The notes beneath the pieces are model-generated. The model was given only the letters and a program-made list of their open reading frames with translations. It was not told the DNA's origin and searched no databases. A program made the translations under genes and the position numbers. From the NCBI GenBank assembly GCA_001319865.1, contig BBSL01000227.1, positions 1-58,595 of the forward strand: 58,595 nt of DNA, given 5' to 3'. Positions within the stretch are counted from its first letter, which is position 1. Each line of letters opens with the position of its first letter. Positions 34,671 to 42,331 of this stretch are shown in pieces. This stretch comes from Burkholderia sp. E7m39. Lineage in GTDB: Bacteria > Pseudomonadota > Gammaproteobacteria > Burkholderiales > Burkholderiaceae.

Positions 34671-35753
34671 TTATTCGCCGACGGCTTCGGCGAGTTCGCC
34701 GAGCAACGGATAGTCGTTGTAGCCCGTTTCATCATCCGTATAAATCGTTTCCGCCTTGAGCGCGTTGAGCGGGGCATCGAGCCGGAAACGCTCCACCAGA
34801 TCCGGATTGGCCATGAAGTGACGCCCGAATGCGGCGGCGTCGCCTTCTCCCCGTTTGATCGCCTGCTGCGCGCTTTCCTTCGTCAGCCCTTCGTTGAGGA
34901 TGTATGCGCCTTTGAAGATTTGCCGCACGTCGCGCCCGATGCGCTGATCGCCGCCATCGAGCGACTCGCGCGCAAAAATGAACGCGATATGGCGCGCGTT
35001 CAGCTGCTCGGCGACATAGCGGAACAGCGCGCGCGGGTTCGAATCCGTCATCGAGTACGAACTCGACATCAGGTTCAGATGCACGCCGATGCGATCGGCG
35101 GGCCAGACCGTGAGCAGCGCGTCGACGGCTTCGAGCAGGAAGCGCGCGCGATTTTCGATCGAGCCGCCGTAGCGGTCGGTCCGCTTGTTCGAGCCGTCGT
35201 GAAGGAACTGATCGAACAGATAGCCGTTCGCGGCATGTAGCTCGACGCCGTCGAAGCCGGCGCGTTTCGCGCTTTGCGCGCCACGCCGGAAATCCTCGAC
35301 GATGCCGGGCACTTCGTCCGTTTCCAGCGCGCGCGGCACGGTGTAGCCGCGCATGGGGCGAATGCGCGTCACGTGCCCGTCCGGCGCGATGGCGCTGGGC
35401 CCAACGGGCAACTGGCCGTCGTGATAGACGGGATCGGACACGCGGCCAACGTGCCACAACTGCGACACGATCAGGCCGCCCGCTTCATGAACCGCCGACG
35501 TGACCTTCTTCCACCCTTCGACCTGCTTCTCGCTCCAGATGCCCGGCGTGTTCGGATAGCCGACGCCCTGCGGCGTCACGGACGTGGCTTCCGTGATGAT
35601 CAGCCCTGCGCTCGCGCGCAGTGCGTAGTGGTGGGCGTTGAGCGGGCCGGGCGCGCGCTCGTCGAACGCGCGCATGCGCGTGAGCGGCGCCATGACGATG
35701 CGGTTGCGCAGTTTCAGCGCGCCAATCTGGACGGGTTCGAACAGGGTATCCAT
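34671..35753 (-). CDS. Old-yellow-enzyme-family alkene reductase (NemA-like)
   Basis: 360 residues, an FMN TIM barrel reducing activated C=C bonds or nitro esters with NAD(P)H. Blocks: NRIVMAPLTRMRA, SVTPQGVGYPNTPGIWSE, QLWHVGRVS and GVELHAANGYLFDQFLHDGSNKRTDRYGGSIENRARFLLE. The last holds the substrate-binding His/Asn pair and FMN contacts. The start at MDTLFEP (35753) is chosen over the frame to 35984, which crosses an operator. It is divergent from an Rrf2 regulator, recalling electrophile-responsive nemRA-like systems. Confidence 0.92.
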   Translation of the reverse strand: MDTLFEPVQIGALKLRNRIVMAPLTRMRAFDERAPGPLNAHHYALRASAGLIITEATSVTPQGVGYPNTPGIWSEKQVEGWKKVTSAVHEAGGLIVSQLWHVGRVSDPVYHDGQLPVGPSAIAPDGHVTRIRPMRGYTVPRALETDEVPGIVEDFRRGAQSAKRAGFDGVELHAANGYLFDQFLHDGSNKRTDRYGGSIENRARFLLEAVDALLTVWPADRIGVHLNLMSSSYSMTDSNPRALFRYVAEQLNARHIAFIFARESLDGGDQRIGRDVRQIFKGAYILNEGLTKESAQQAIKRGEGDAAAFGRHFMANPDLVERFRLDAPLNALKAETIYTDDETGYNDYPLLGELAEAVGE

Positions 35754-35836
35754 TGCGTAGATTCTCGTTTCGTTGACGAATCCGGCGATCAAACGGCTCA
35801 AACGGGACCACGGGATTCGCTGGTTGTGAAGTGATT

Positions 35837-35861
35837 CGATGTAACTAAAGTTGTTACATCG
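35837..35861. promoter_or_regulatory. Operator candidate near the alkene reductase
   Basis: Arms CGATGTAAC and GTTACATCG (nine bases, perfect) flank a seven-base centre. It sits 84-108 bases upstream of the reductase start. It has the same design as the site near the Rrf2 gene. Confidence 0.65.
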
Positions 35862-36013
35862 TAGTTGATCGAGAGGAAAGAAACAAGTTTCAGTTTTCGC
35901 AAAGGAGAAATTCCGCGGCGCGGGAATGATACGGTTTGCGCGCTCAGGCTTGTAGGATGGGGATTTCGTGCAATTTCCGGTCACCCTGACAGCGCTAGAC
36001 GCGATTTGACAGT

Positions 36014-36044
36014 TTTAGATGTAACTAATAAAGTTATATCTAAA
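36014..36044. promoter_or_regulatory. Operator candidate near the Rrf2 gene
   Basis: GATGTAAC and GTTATATC (one mismatch) flank a seven-base centre, and the symmetry continues outward with TTTA/TAAA. The right edge is 23 bases before the Rrf2 start, fitting autorepression. Confidence 0.65.
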
Positions 36045-36066
36045 GTTAACGGTACGGTGATGTTTT

Positions 36067-36519
36067 ATGAGCGCGAATAGCCGTCTCACAGTGGCGACCC
36101 ACATCCTGGCCTGGATGGCACTCGTCGCGCGCGATCACCCTGAACAGCCCGTCACATCCGACCGTATCGCCGCGAGCGTCAAGACCAACCCGGTTGTGAT
36201 TCGCCGCACGCTCGGTTCGCTGTCGAAAGCGGGGTTGGTGCAGAGCTTTCGTGGCGTCAACGCGGGATGGCTGCTTGCCCGGCCCGCTAGCGACATCTCC
36301 CTACTCGACGTGTTCGACGCGCTCGAAGAAGGGCCGCAGTTCGCGCTGCACGCAACCATGCCCAGTCAGAAGTGCCCCGTCGGGCGCAGCATCGGCCCGG
36401 CGCTGAGCCACGTCTATGATTCCATCCACGAGAGCGTGCGAACGACGCTCGCCACAAAGACGGTCGATATGCTGCTCGACGAGATGCTTGCCGCCGAGCG
36501 CGCGGGCGCTGAGCACTGA
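36067..36519 (+). CDS. Rrf2-family transcriptional regulator
   Basis: 150 residues with a winged helix at the N-terminus (LTVATHILAWMALVARDHPEQPVTSDRIAASVKTNPVVIRRTLGSLSKAGLVQSFRGVNAGWLLARP). Classical IscR/NsrR members carry three cluster-ligating Cys; only one Cys (QKCPVG) is present here. It is therefore more like the YwnA group that senses electrophiles or redox state through one Cys. It is divergent from the alkene reductase, with matching palindromes beside each gene; a repressor induced by an electrophile is the natural reading. Confidence 0.86.
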   Translation: MSANSRLTVATHILAWMALVARDHPEQPVTSDRIAASVKTNPVVIRRTLGSLSKAGLVQSFRGVNAGWLLARPASDISLLDVFDALEEGPQFALHATMPSQKCPVGRSIGPALSHVYDSIHESVRTTLATKTVDMLLDEMLAAERAGAEH

Positions 36520-36647
36520 CCGCTGATTCCAGCGCGGAAAGTTGCTCGGGAGCCGTGCGGCGGCGCGTTATGGACGCTTGGTCAAAGCGCTAGCGACGCA
36601 TGAGCATGGGCGCGCCGCCCCGACGCGCGCCGAAGTCCGGCCCCTCC

Positions 36648-37289
36648 TCACCAGCGCAACAGCTTCGGCCCGAGCCACGCGCCGATGCCTGCCGGCATCA
36701 GCATCCCGATTGCGTACCACACGCTCCAGAACGCAGGGCTCATCTCGGGGCAATGCAGGCAGTACACGATCGTCGCAAGGGAACTGGCGAGCAGCCCAGC
36801 GACAGCGCCCGCAAGCCGCAATTGCGTGGGCGCCAGCGATTTGACGGCCCAGAACACGGCGGGAAACGTCGGTATGGAAAGCAACAGGATGTTGAAAGGG
36901 CACGTGCGCCAGGTTCTGCCCAGCACGAGCGCCCAACGTTCCTCCGACGGTGCGAGGTCGAGCGTGAGCATGCTCGCAATCCATACGGCGACGAACGGCA
37001 ATACGATCAACGCCCAGCTATAGCCCGTCCGCGCACCCGGCCGGCCAAGCCGCGTCACGGCGAGCAGCGCGCCCACCGCGATGGCGAGCGGGTAGGCGAT
37101 CTTCGCCCAGAAGACCGTCGTGCCCGCGACGCTCGCCAGATCGTGCCGCACGCCGAATACCACGCTCATCAGCAGCAGCGAGCCCAGCGCGCCGAGCAGC
37201 AGCGCCTTGACGAAGCGGCGCGCGACGGCGCCCCGGTCGACACGCGTCACCTGGTTCGACAGCATGCTGATCAGATCGTCGGTTTTCAT
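36648..37289 (-). CDS. nrsF: NrsF-type (DUF1109) anti-sigma factor
   Basis: 213 residues with about six transmembrane helices. It has the DUF1109 pattern, including Cys in RTCPFN and YCLHCPE. NrsF proteins hold sigma-F at the membrane and release it under metal or oxidant stress, with the conserved Cys needed for sensing. The start overlaps the sigma gene stop (ATGA), so the two are coupled. The N-terminus (KTDDLISMLSNQVTRVD) is a cytoplasmic helix, likely the sigma-binding part. Confidence 0.9.
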   Translation of the reverse strand: MKTDDLISMLSNQVTRVDRGAVARRFVKALLLGALGSLLLMSVVFGVRHDLASVAGTTVFWAKIAYPLAIAVGALLAVTRLGRPGARTGYSWALIVLPFVAVWIASMLTLDLAPSEERWALVLGRTWRTCPFNILLLSIPTFPAVFWAVKSLAPTQLRLAGAVAGLLASSLATIVYCLHCPEMSPAFWSVWYAIGMLMPAGIGAWLGPKLLRW

Positions 37290-37984
37290 CGCCGGCCTCC
37301 TATTAGCGCCGCGAGCGCCTTGAGACCGCGATGCACCCCCACCTTGACGGCCGATTCCGAAAGACCCGTCAGGCGCGCCGTCTCCGTGACGGAGAGTCCT
37401 TCCAGTTTCATATGCACGATCGGCAACCGTTGTTTGTCGGGCAGATGTTCGAGCAGCTTGCCGATGTCATGGCGAGCCTGCGCGGATTCGTCGTCTGCGT
37501 CGGCGAGCAGGTCGGCGTGGTCGTCGAGAGGATCGTTCAGGGAGTCGCGGCGCGCGCGCGAGCGGAAGAAGTCCATCAGCTTGTAGCGGGCGATGGCGTG
37601 CAGCCAGGCCGTCAGCGGTTCGTCAGGGCGATACGTGTGACGCGCGTTATGCACCGCGAGCAGAATCTCCTGGACGAGGTCTTCGACGTCGTCGCGATAG
37701 TGCGGGATGCGTCTGCGCAGATAGCCGCGAAGATGGCGCGTCAGCGCTTGCAGGAAGCTGCGATAGGCATCGGCATCGCCGTCGAGACCGGCCGCGAGCA
37801 ATGCTTTCAGCCGGTTTTCTGCTTCTTGCAACCTGATTCCCCGATTGTCGACAGGACGAGACGACGGCAATGATACATGCGAGCGGCTCGCGGCTGCCCG
37901 CGCACGCGAACCAGCCGGTTCCGCACCGATAGTTTCAGAACAGCAGAAGCCGTGATGCGCAACTATAGCGCGGTCGTCGTTCAT
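37286..37984 (-). CDS. sigF: ECF sigma factor (SigF type)
   Basis: 232 residues. Region 2 reads AYRSFLQALTRHLRGYLRRRIPHYRDDVEDLVQEILLAVHNARHTYRPDEPLTAWLHAIARYKLMDFFR, and region 4 ends SVTETARLTGLSESAVKVGVHRGLKALA. The first ~50 residues (with FCCSE) are not like other sigma factors; a TTG at 37831 with GGGGA upstream is an alternative start that would drop them. I keep 37984 because a matching promoter ends about 30 bases upstream. The cognate anti-sigma gene overlaps its stop. It likely drives its own operon and the divergent oxidoreductase operon. Confidence 0.88.
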   Translation of the reverse strand: MNDDRAIVAHHGFCCSETIGAEPAGSRARAAASRSHVSLPSSRPVDNRGIRLQEAENRLKALLAAGLDGDADAYRSFLQALTRHLRGYLRRRIPHYRDDVEDLVQEILLAVHNARHTYRPDEPLTAWLHAIARYKLMDFFRSRARRDSLNDPLDDHADLLADADDESAQARHDIGKLLEHLPDKQRLPIVHMKLEGLSVTETARLTGLSESAVKVGVHRGLKALAALIGGRR

Positions 37985-38013
37985 CGTCTTCGTCTGCCTC
38001 CTTGTCTGCCTAG

Positions 38014-38039
38014 TTCGTTTTCCGTTACGCGCCGGTTAC
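38014..38039 (-). promoter_or_regulatory. SigF-type promoter for the sigma/anti-sigma operon
   Basis: On the - strand GTAACC (38039-38034), 16 bases, then CGAA (38017-38014). This equals the sigma-F consensus I recall from Caulobacter. Transcription would begin about 20 bases before the sigma gene ATG. Confidence 0.75.
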
Positions 38040-38107
38040 AGCGCGCGCGAAAATTCTTCATGGATGGAAAGCGCCGTCTCTTTTCGGCGAAAAAACGCGC
38101 GACGGCT

Positions 38108-38133
38108 GTAACCGATCGCACGTCCGCGACGAA
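38108..38133 (+). promoter_or_regulatory. SigF-type promoter for the cytochrome/molybdo-oxidoreductase operon
   Basis: GTAACC (38108-38113), 16 bases, then CGAA (38130-38133), identical to the divergent copy. The predicted start is ~25 bases before the cytochrome b ATG. Confidence 0.78.
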
Positions 38134-38165
38134 TTGACCTGTATCCAACCGTCACGGTGATCGAC

Positions 38166-38789
38166 ATGGAAACGATGAACGCCGTATCCGACGCGCAGCG
38201 CGAACCGCTGATCCATCCACGCTGGCTGCGCATCACGCATTGGCTCAATGCGCTCGCTGCGCTGATCATGATGTTTTCAGGCTGGCGCATCTACGATGCG
38301 TCACCCGTGTTCCCCGCCATCGTCATTCCGACTTCGATCACGCTCGGCGGCTGGCTGGGCGGCGCGTTGCAATGGCACTTCGCGGCGATGTGGCTGCTCG
38401 TGTGCAACGGCATCGTTTATCTCGTGCTCAATCTGCTGAGCGGCCGATTCGCGTCGAAGTTCTTGCCGCTGTCGCCGCGCGCCGTGCTGCACGATTTCAT
38501 CGCCGCATTGAGCGGCAAGCTCTCTCACGCGGATTTGCGCCAGTACAACGCGGTGCAAAAGCTCGCCTACCTCGCTGTCGTGATCGATCTCGTCGTGCTC
38601 GTGCTGTCGGGACTGGCCATCTGGAAGTCCGTTCAATTCCCGCTGTTGCGCGAACTGATGGGCGGCTACGACAACGCGCGCGTCGTTCACTTCTGCGCGA
38701 TGGCCGTGATGGCGGCGTTCGTCGTCGTGCATGTCGCGATGGTCGCGCTCGTGCCGCGTTCGCTGCTGACGATGCTGCGCGGCCGCTGA
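38166..38789 (+). CDS. Cytochrome b561-type membrane subunit
   Basis: 207 residues with four main transmembrane helices. Haem-ligand His candidates are in RITHWLNALAALIMMFSG, LQWHFAAMWLLVCNG and VVHFCAMAVMAAFVVVHVAM. It transfers electrons from quinol to the periplasmic molybdopterin protein encoded 21 bases downstream, as MsrQ does for MsrP, although it is a cytochrome b561 rather than an MsrQ. The start at 38166 follows GGTGA. It lies directly behind a SigF-type promoter. Confidence 0.88.
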   Translation: METMNAVSDAQREPLIHPRWLRITHWLNALAALIMMFSGWRIYDASPVFPAIVIPTSITLGGWLGGALQWHFAAMWLLVCNGIVYLVLNLLSGRFASKFLPLSPRAVLHDFIAALSGKLSHADLRQYNAVQKLAYLAVVIDLVVLVLSGLAIWKSVQFPLLRELMGGYDNARVVHFCAMAVMAAFVVVHVAMVALVPRSLLTMLRGR

Positions 38790-38809
38790 TTTCCCTTCGA
38801 GGACACGTC

Positions 38810-39586
38810 ATGACGATCCATGGAAAGAAAACCGTCGAACTCGACCGCGCAGCGATTCTCGCCGACGCGCGCCGCGAACTCGATATGCCGTCGCGGCGCC
38901 TGTTCGGCAAGCGCCTGATCACCTTGGGCGGGTTGTCGCTGCTGACCGGCTGCTCGATTACCGACAACGACTCGGTCAACCGGTTTCTGACGGCCGTTTC
39001 GCGGCTGAACGACAGGGCGCAGGCGCTGCTGTTCGATCCGAACCAGCTCGCGCCCACTTACACGGAAGCGCAAATCACGCGGCCGTTTCCGTTCAACGCG
39101 TTCTACAGCATCGACGATGTCCCCGACGTGAACGGCAGCGACTATCGCCTGAAAGTGAGCGGACTCGTGACGGGGCAGCGCGTCTGGACGTTGCCCGAGC
39201 TTTACGCGCTGCCGCACGCGGAACAGATCACGCGGCATATCTGCGTCGAAGGCTGGAGTGCCGTCGGCCGGTGGGGCGGCACGCCGTTTCGCGAATTCCT
39301 GCGCCGCGTCGGTGCGGATACGACCGCGAAATACGTCGGCTTCCGTTGCGCGGACGACTACTACGAGAGCATCGACATGCCGACGGCGCTGCATCCGCAG
39401 ACGTTGCTCGCGTTCGACTACGACGGCAACCGTCTGCCCGCGAAATACGGCTATCCGATGAAGCTGCGCATGCCGACCAAGCTCGGCTACAAGAATCCGA
39501 AGCACATCGTCGAGATCTTCGTGACGAATTCATATCCCGGCGGCTATTGGGTCGACCAGGGCTACAACTGGTTCGGCGGCTCCTGA
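38810..39586 (+). CDS. Molybdopterin-dependent oxidoreductase (sulfite-oxidase fold)
   Basis: 258 residues with a twin-arginine-like N-terminus (RRLFGKR at 29-35) and a hydrophobic segment ending LLTGC (lipobox-like, C48). The Mo-ligand Cys is C145 in HICVEGWS, and the molybdopterin-fold blocks GGTPFREFLRRVG and LAFDYDGNRLPAKYGYPMKLRMPTKLGYKNPKHI are clear. Related MsrP reduces methionine sulfoxide in periplasmic proteins, so protein repair after oxidative stress is plausible, but the enzyme is not MsrP proper. GAGGACA precedes Met 38810. Confidence 0.9.
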   Translation: MTIHGKKTVELDRAAILADARRELDMPSRRLFGKRLITLGGLSLLTGCSITDNDSVNRFLTAVSRLNDRAQALLFDPNQLAPTYTEAQITRPFPFNAFYSIDDVPDVNGSDYRLKVSGLVTGQRVWTLPELYALPHAEQITRHICVEGWSAVGRWGGTPFREFLRRVGADTTAKYVGFRCADDYYESIDMPTALHPQTLLAFDYDGNRLPAKYGYPMKLRMPTKLGYKNPKHIVEIFVTNSYPGGYWVDQGYNWFGGS

Positions 39587-39651
39587 GCGCCGTCCCGCTT
39601 TTCCGGTTCCGGCTTGCCCGGATGCCACTTTCAACCTGAAGGAGATGAGCA

Positions 39652-39903
39652 ATGAAACGACTGATGACGGCAGTGATCGCGGCAGCGCTGATGAGCATGG
39701 GTGCATCGGCTGCATTCGCACAGGCAAGCGGCGCCATGTCGAACGACGCGATGTCGCACGACGCGATGAGCAAGAACGGCATGTCGCACGACACGATGGG
39801 CAAAAGCGGCACGTCGCACGATTCGATGAAAAAGACCAGCAAAATGAAGAAGCACGACGCCATGGGCATGGACCATCCGGCATCGGGCGCGATGTCGCAG
39901 TAA
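39652..39903 (+). CDS. Pentapeptide MXKDX-repeat exported protein
   Basis: 83 residues: signal peptide (TAVIAAALMSMGASAAFAQ) and a mature part built from five-residue units of the type MSNDA, MSHDA, MSKNG, MSHDT, MGKSG and MKKHD, the MXKDX-repeat family. The many Met residues make it a candidate oxidant or metal scavenger. It follows the molybdo-oxidoreductase by 65 bases and ends the SigF operon; GAAGGAGATGAGC lies before the start. Confidence 0.9.
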   Translation: MKRLMTAVIAAALMSMGASAAFAQASGAMSNDAMSHDAMSKNGMSHDTMGKSGTSHDSMKKTSKMKKHDAMGMDHPASGAMSQ

Positions 39904-39921
39904 TCGGAATCGCAGCGCAAA

Positions 39922-39950
39922 CCGGGCGTGCCTGCACGCCCGGCTCTTTC
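39922..39950 (+). terminator. Intrinsic terminator of the SigF operon
   Basis: Perfect 10-base arms CCGGGCGTGC and GCACGCCCGG with a CT loop, followed by CTCTTTC, 19 bases past the MXKDX stop codon. Confidence 0.75.
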
Positions 39951-40183
39951 AATTGAGACCGCGTCGTCGCGCAACGCGATGAGCGGCGCGAATGTCACCG
40001 CGCCGATCTGCACGGCTCCGAAATCCACAAGTCTCCGTCGTTTCTGTTCATCGTTCCTGGCGAGCGATAGAACGGCAAGCGTGCGCGAGCGCCTTCGCTC
40101 GCGACATGTATGATCCGCGAACATCACCGTCGGTCTTGCAGCCATCGCGCGGACGGATCGATCGTCAATTTCCCGGGGCATTC

Positions 40184-40603
40184 ATGAGTGCGAGCAAGCA
40201 AGCCAAAAGCAAATTGCCAGGCAAACAGGATCTGGAAGCCATGTCGGTGTTCCGATACGAGTTGCGCAAGTTCCTGCGCGTATCGGAGGAAATCGCCAAC
40301 GCGGCGGGCATCACGACGCTTCAGTATCAATTGCTGTTGCACGTGCGCGGATTTACGGGGCGCCCCTGGGCGACCGTCGGCGAATTGGCGGAACGCCTGC
40401 AGGCCGCGCCGAACGGCACGGCGGCGCTCGTGTCGCGCTGCGAGTCCGCGGGTCTCGTGACGCGCAAGCCCGACGCCGATGACCGCCGCCAGGTGCAGGT
40501 GCATCTGACGCCGACGGGCGAACGCTTGCTGCTGAAACTGGCCGCCGAGCACAAGGCGCACTACGGATCGTTCGGCTGGGTGTTCGGCGACGGCGCGCAA
40601 TGA
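40184..40603 (+). CDS. MarR-family transcriptional regulator
   Basis: 139 residues with the MarR winged helix: TTLQYQLLLHVRGF, VGELAERLQAAPNGTAALVSRCESAGLVTRKPDADDRRQVQVHLTPTGERLL. The DDRR wing is clear. An N-terminal basic tail (SKQAKSKLPGKQ) precedes it. It is not in an obvious divergent pair; a ClC transporter follows in the same direction after 112 bases. The effector is unknown. Confidence 0.88.
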   Translation: MSASKQAKSKLPGKQDLEAMSVFRYELRKFLRVSEEIANAAGITTLQYQLLLHVRGFTGRPWATVGELAERLQAAPNGTAALVSRCESAGLVTRKPDADDRRQVQVHLTPTGERLLLKLAAEHKAHYGSFGWVFGDGAQ

Positions 40604-40715
40604 GGCTCGCAGTGGGCCTCGCAGGGAGCTTTCGCGCCATACGCTGGCGCCGCGCCGGGGCAAGCGATTTATGTCACAATGTGCCTTATCTCTGCTTTGA
40701 CCCGACGAACGCGCC

Positions 40716-42023
40716 ATGCGCATTTCTGAATTGATCGAACGGCGCACGCTACTACGCGCGAGGCGCATCTGGCTGCACTACGGCGTGTTCTGGCTCGGCG
40801 CGATCGCGACGGGGCTCGTCGCCGTCCTCTACGCGCGTCTGATCGATTTCGGCTACGACACGTTTTTGCGCTACACAAAATCGTTCTGGTGGCTGCCGTT
40901 GCTGCTCACACCCGCCGTCGGCGCGGCGGGTGTGTGGATCACGCGACGCTTCTTTGCGGGCGCTGAAGGCAGCGGCATTCCGCAGGTCATCGCGACCTTG
41001 CATGAAGGCCGCGCGCTCGGCCCGCGTCTGCTCAACATCCGCATTCTGATTGGCAAGATCGCCGTCTCGTTTCTATCGATACTCGGCGGCTTCACAATCG
41101 GCCGGGAAGGACCGACGATTCACGTCGGCGCTTCGCTGATGTTCAGCCTGAGGCGCTTCTATCCCGCGCGCCTGCGCAACATCCGCGGCGCGGGACTCGA
41201 GCACAAGCTGGCGCTGGCAGGCGCTGCGGCGGGTCTGTCGGCGGCATTCAATGCGCCGCTCGCGGGTGTCGTCTTCGCCATCGAAGAACTCACGCGCAGT
41301 TTCGAAGCGAGAACCAGCGGTGTGCTGATTACCGCCATCATTTTTGCGGGCGTTGTCTCGCTCGGCTTGCAGGGCAACTACACGTATTTCGGCACGATCG
41401 ATATCGACGGGCATTTTCCCGATCTGCTCGTGGTGGCTGTAGTGATGCTCGGCACGGTGACGGGCGTCGCGGGCGGCGTGTTCTGCTGGCTGCTGCTGAA
41501 CACGGAGCGCTGGATGCCCATGTGGCTCGTCGCATGGCGCAAAGCGCATCCTGTCGGGTTCGGTGCCGTGTGCGGACTTGCGATTGCCGCGCTCGGCGTT
41601 GCCGCAGGAGGCCATACGTTCGGCAGCGGCTATGCGGAAGCGCGCGGCATGCTCGACGGCAACAGCCAACTCGGCGTCGCTTATCCGCTGCTCAAGATGG
41701 CGTCGATGATCGGCTCGTACCTGCCGGGCGCGCCGGGCGGTCTGTTCGCGCCATCGCTTGCAATCGGTGCAGGCATCGGCAATGCATTGCATCTCGTGTT
41801 CGGACACATGCAACTGCCGATGCTGATCGCGCTCGGCATGGTGGGCTATCTCGCCGCGGTGACGCAAAGCCCCATCACCGCGTTCGTCATCGTCATCGAG
41901 ATGATCAACGGGCACGCGCTCGTGCTCTCGCTGATGGGGACGGCGCTGATTGCGAGCCAGGTGTCGAAGCTATTCGCTCCGCCGTTATATGAGGCGCTGG
42001 CGCGGCGATACGCCGCCAGCTGA
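40716..42023 (+). CDS. ClC-family chloride transporter/antiporter
   Basis: 435 residues with about 16 membrane helices. Ion-path motifs are all present: GSGIPQV, GREGPTIHVG with the gating Glu, NAPLAGVVFAIEEL with the internal proton-path Glu, and GLFAPSLAIGAG. Having both glutamates predicts a Cl-/H+ exchanger rather than a channel. It has no CBS domains. It could serve acid resistance or halide/fluoride balance. No operon partner is evident. Confidence 0.92.
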   Translation: MRISELIERRTLLRARRIWLHYGVFWLGAIATGLVAVLYARLIDFGYDTFLRYTKSFWWLPLLLTPAVGAAGVWITRRFFAGAEGSGIPQVIATLHEGRALGPRLLNIRILIGKIAVSFLSILGGFTIGREGPTIHVGASLMFSLRRFYPARLRNIRGAGLEHKLALAGAAAGLSAAFNAPLAGVVFAIEELTRSFEARTSGVLITAIIFAGVVSLGLQGNYTYFGTIDIDGHFPDLLVVAVVMLGTVTGVAGGVFCWLLLNTERWMPMWLVAWRKAHPVGFGAVCGLAIAALGVAAGGHTFGSGYAEARGMLDGNSQLGVAYPLLKMASMIGSYLPGAPGGLFAPSLAIGAGIGNALHLVFGHMQLPMLIALGMVGYLAAVTQSPITAFVIVIEMINGHALVLSLMGTALIASQVSKLFAPPLYEALARRYAAS

Positions 42024-42331
42024 GGGACGCGGGCTTGGGCGGAACAGGATCGTGAAGAGAAGCTGGGGCGGATCGTCGGCAGCCGCACGCATCAGATCGA
42101 CATGGTCCGCACAATCGACGCAACGGGCGTGACGCCTGATCGACAGCGGGTTCGTGCTCGATGAGATCGCCGACGCGTTCGGTCCCAAGTCTGGCGAGCA
42201 TCTTGGCAAGGTTTGCCTGCTGATCTCAGCCGCGCGCGAAGGTCGCGCCGCTCACCGTGAACGGCGCCCCCGCGCGATTCGCACTCGCCCACGCCAGCGA
42301 TCACCACTTCAAACGCGCCCCGCGACGCCCC
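42024..42331. other. Gene-free stretch, possible decayed sequence
   Basis: 308 bases between the ClC gene and the 3' end of phaC. It contains scattered short open frames on both strands (for example a stretch with RHARCVDCADHVDL on the - strand), but none has a start signal or recognisable domain. It may be relic coding sequence. No terminator was found. Confidence 0.35.

Noticed and set aside
42092..42307. Short - strand frame in the gap after the ClC gene
   Set aside because: No start signal or recognisable family; may be decayed sequence.
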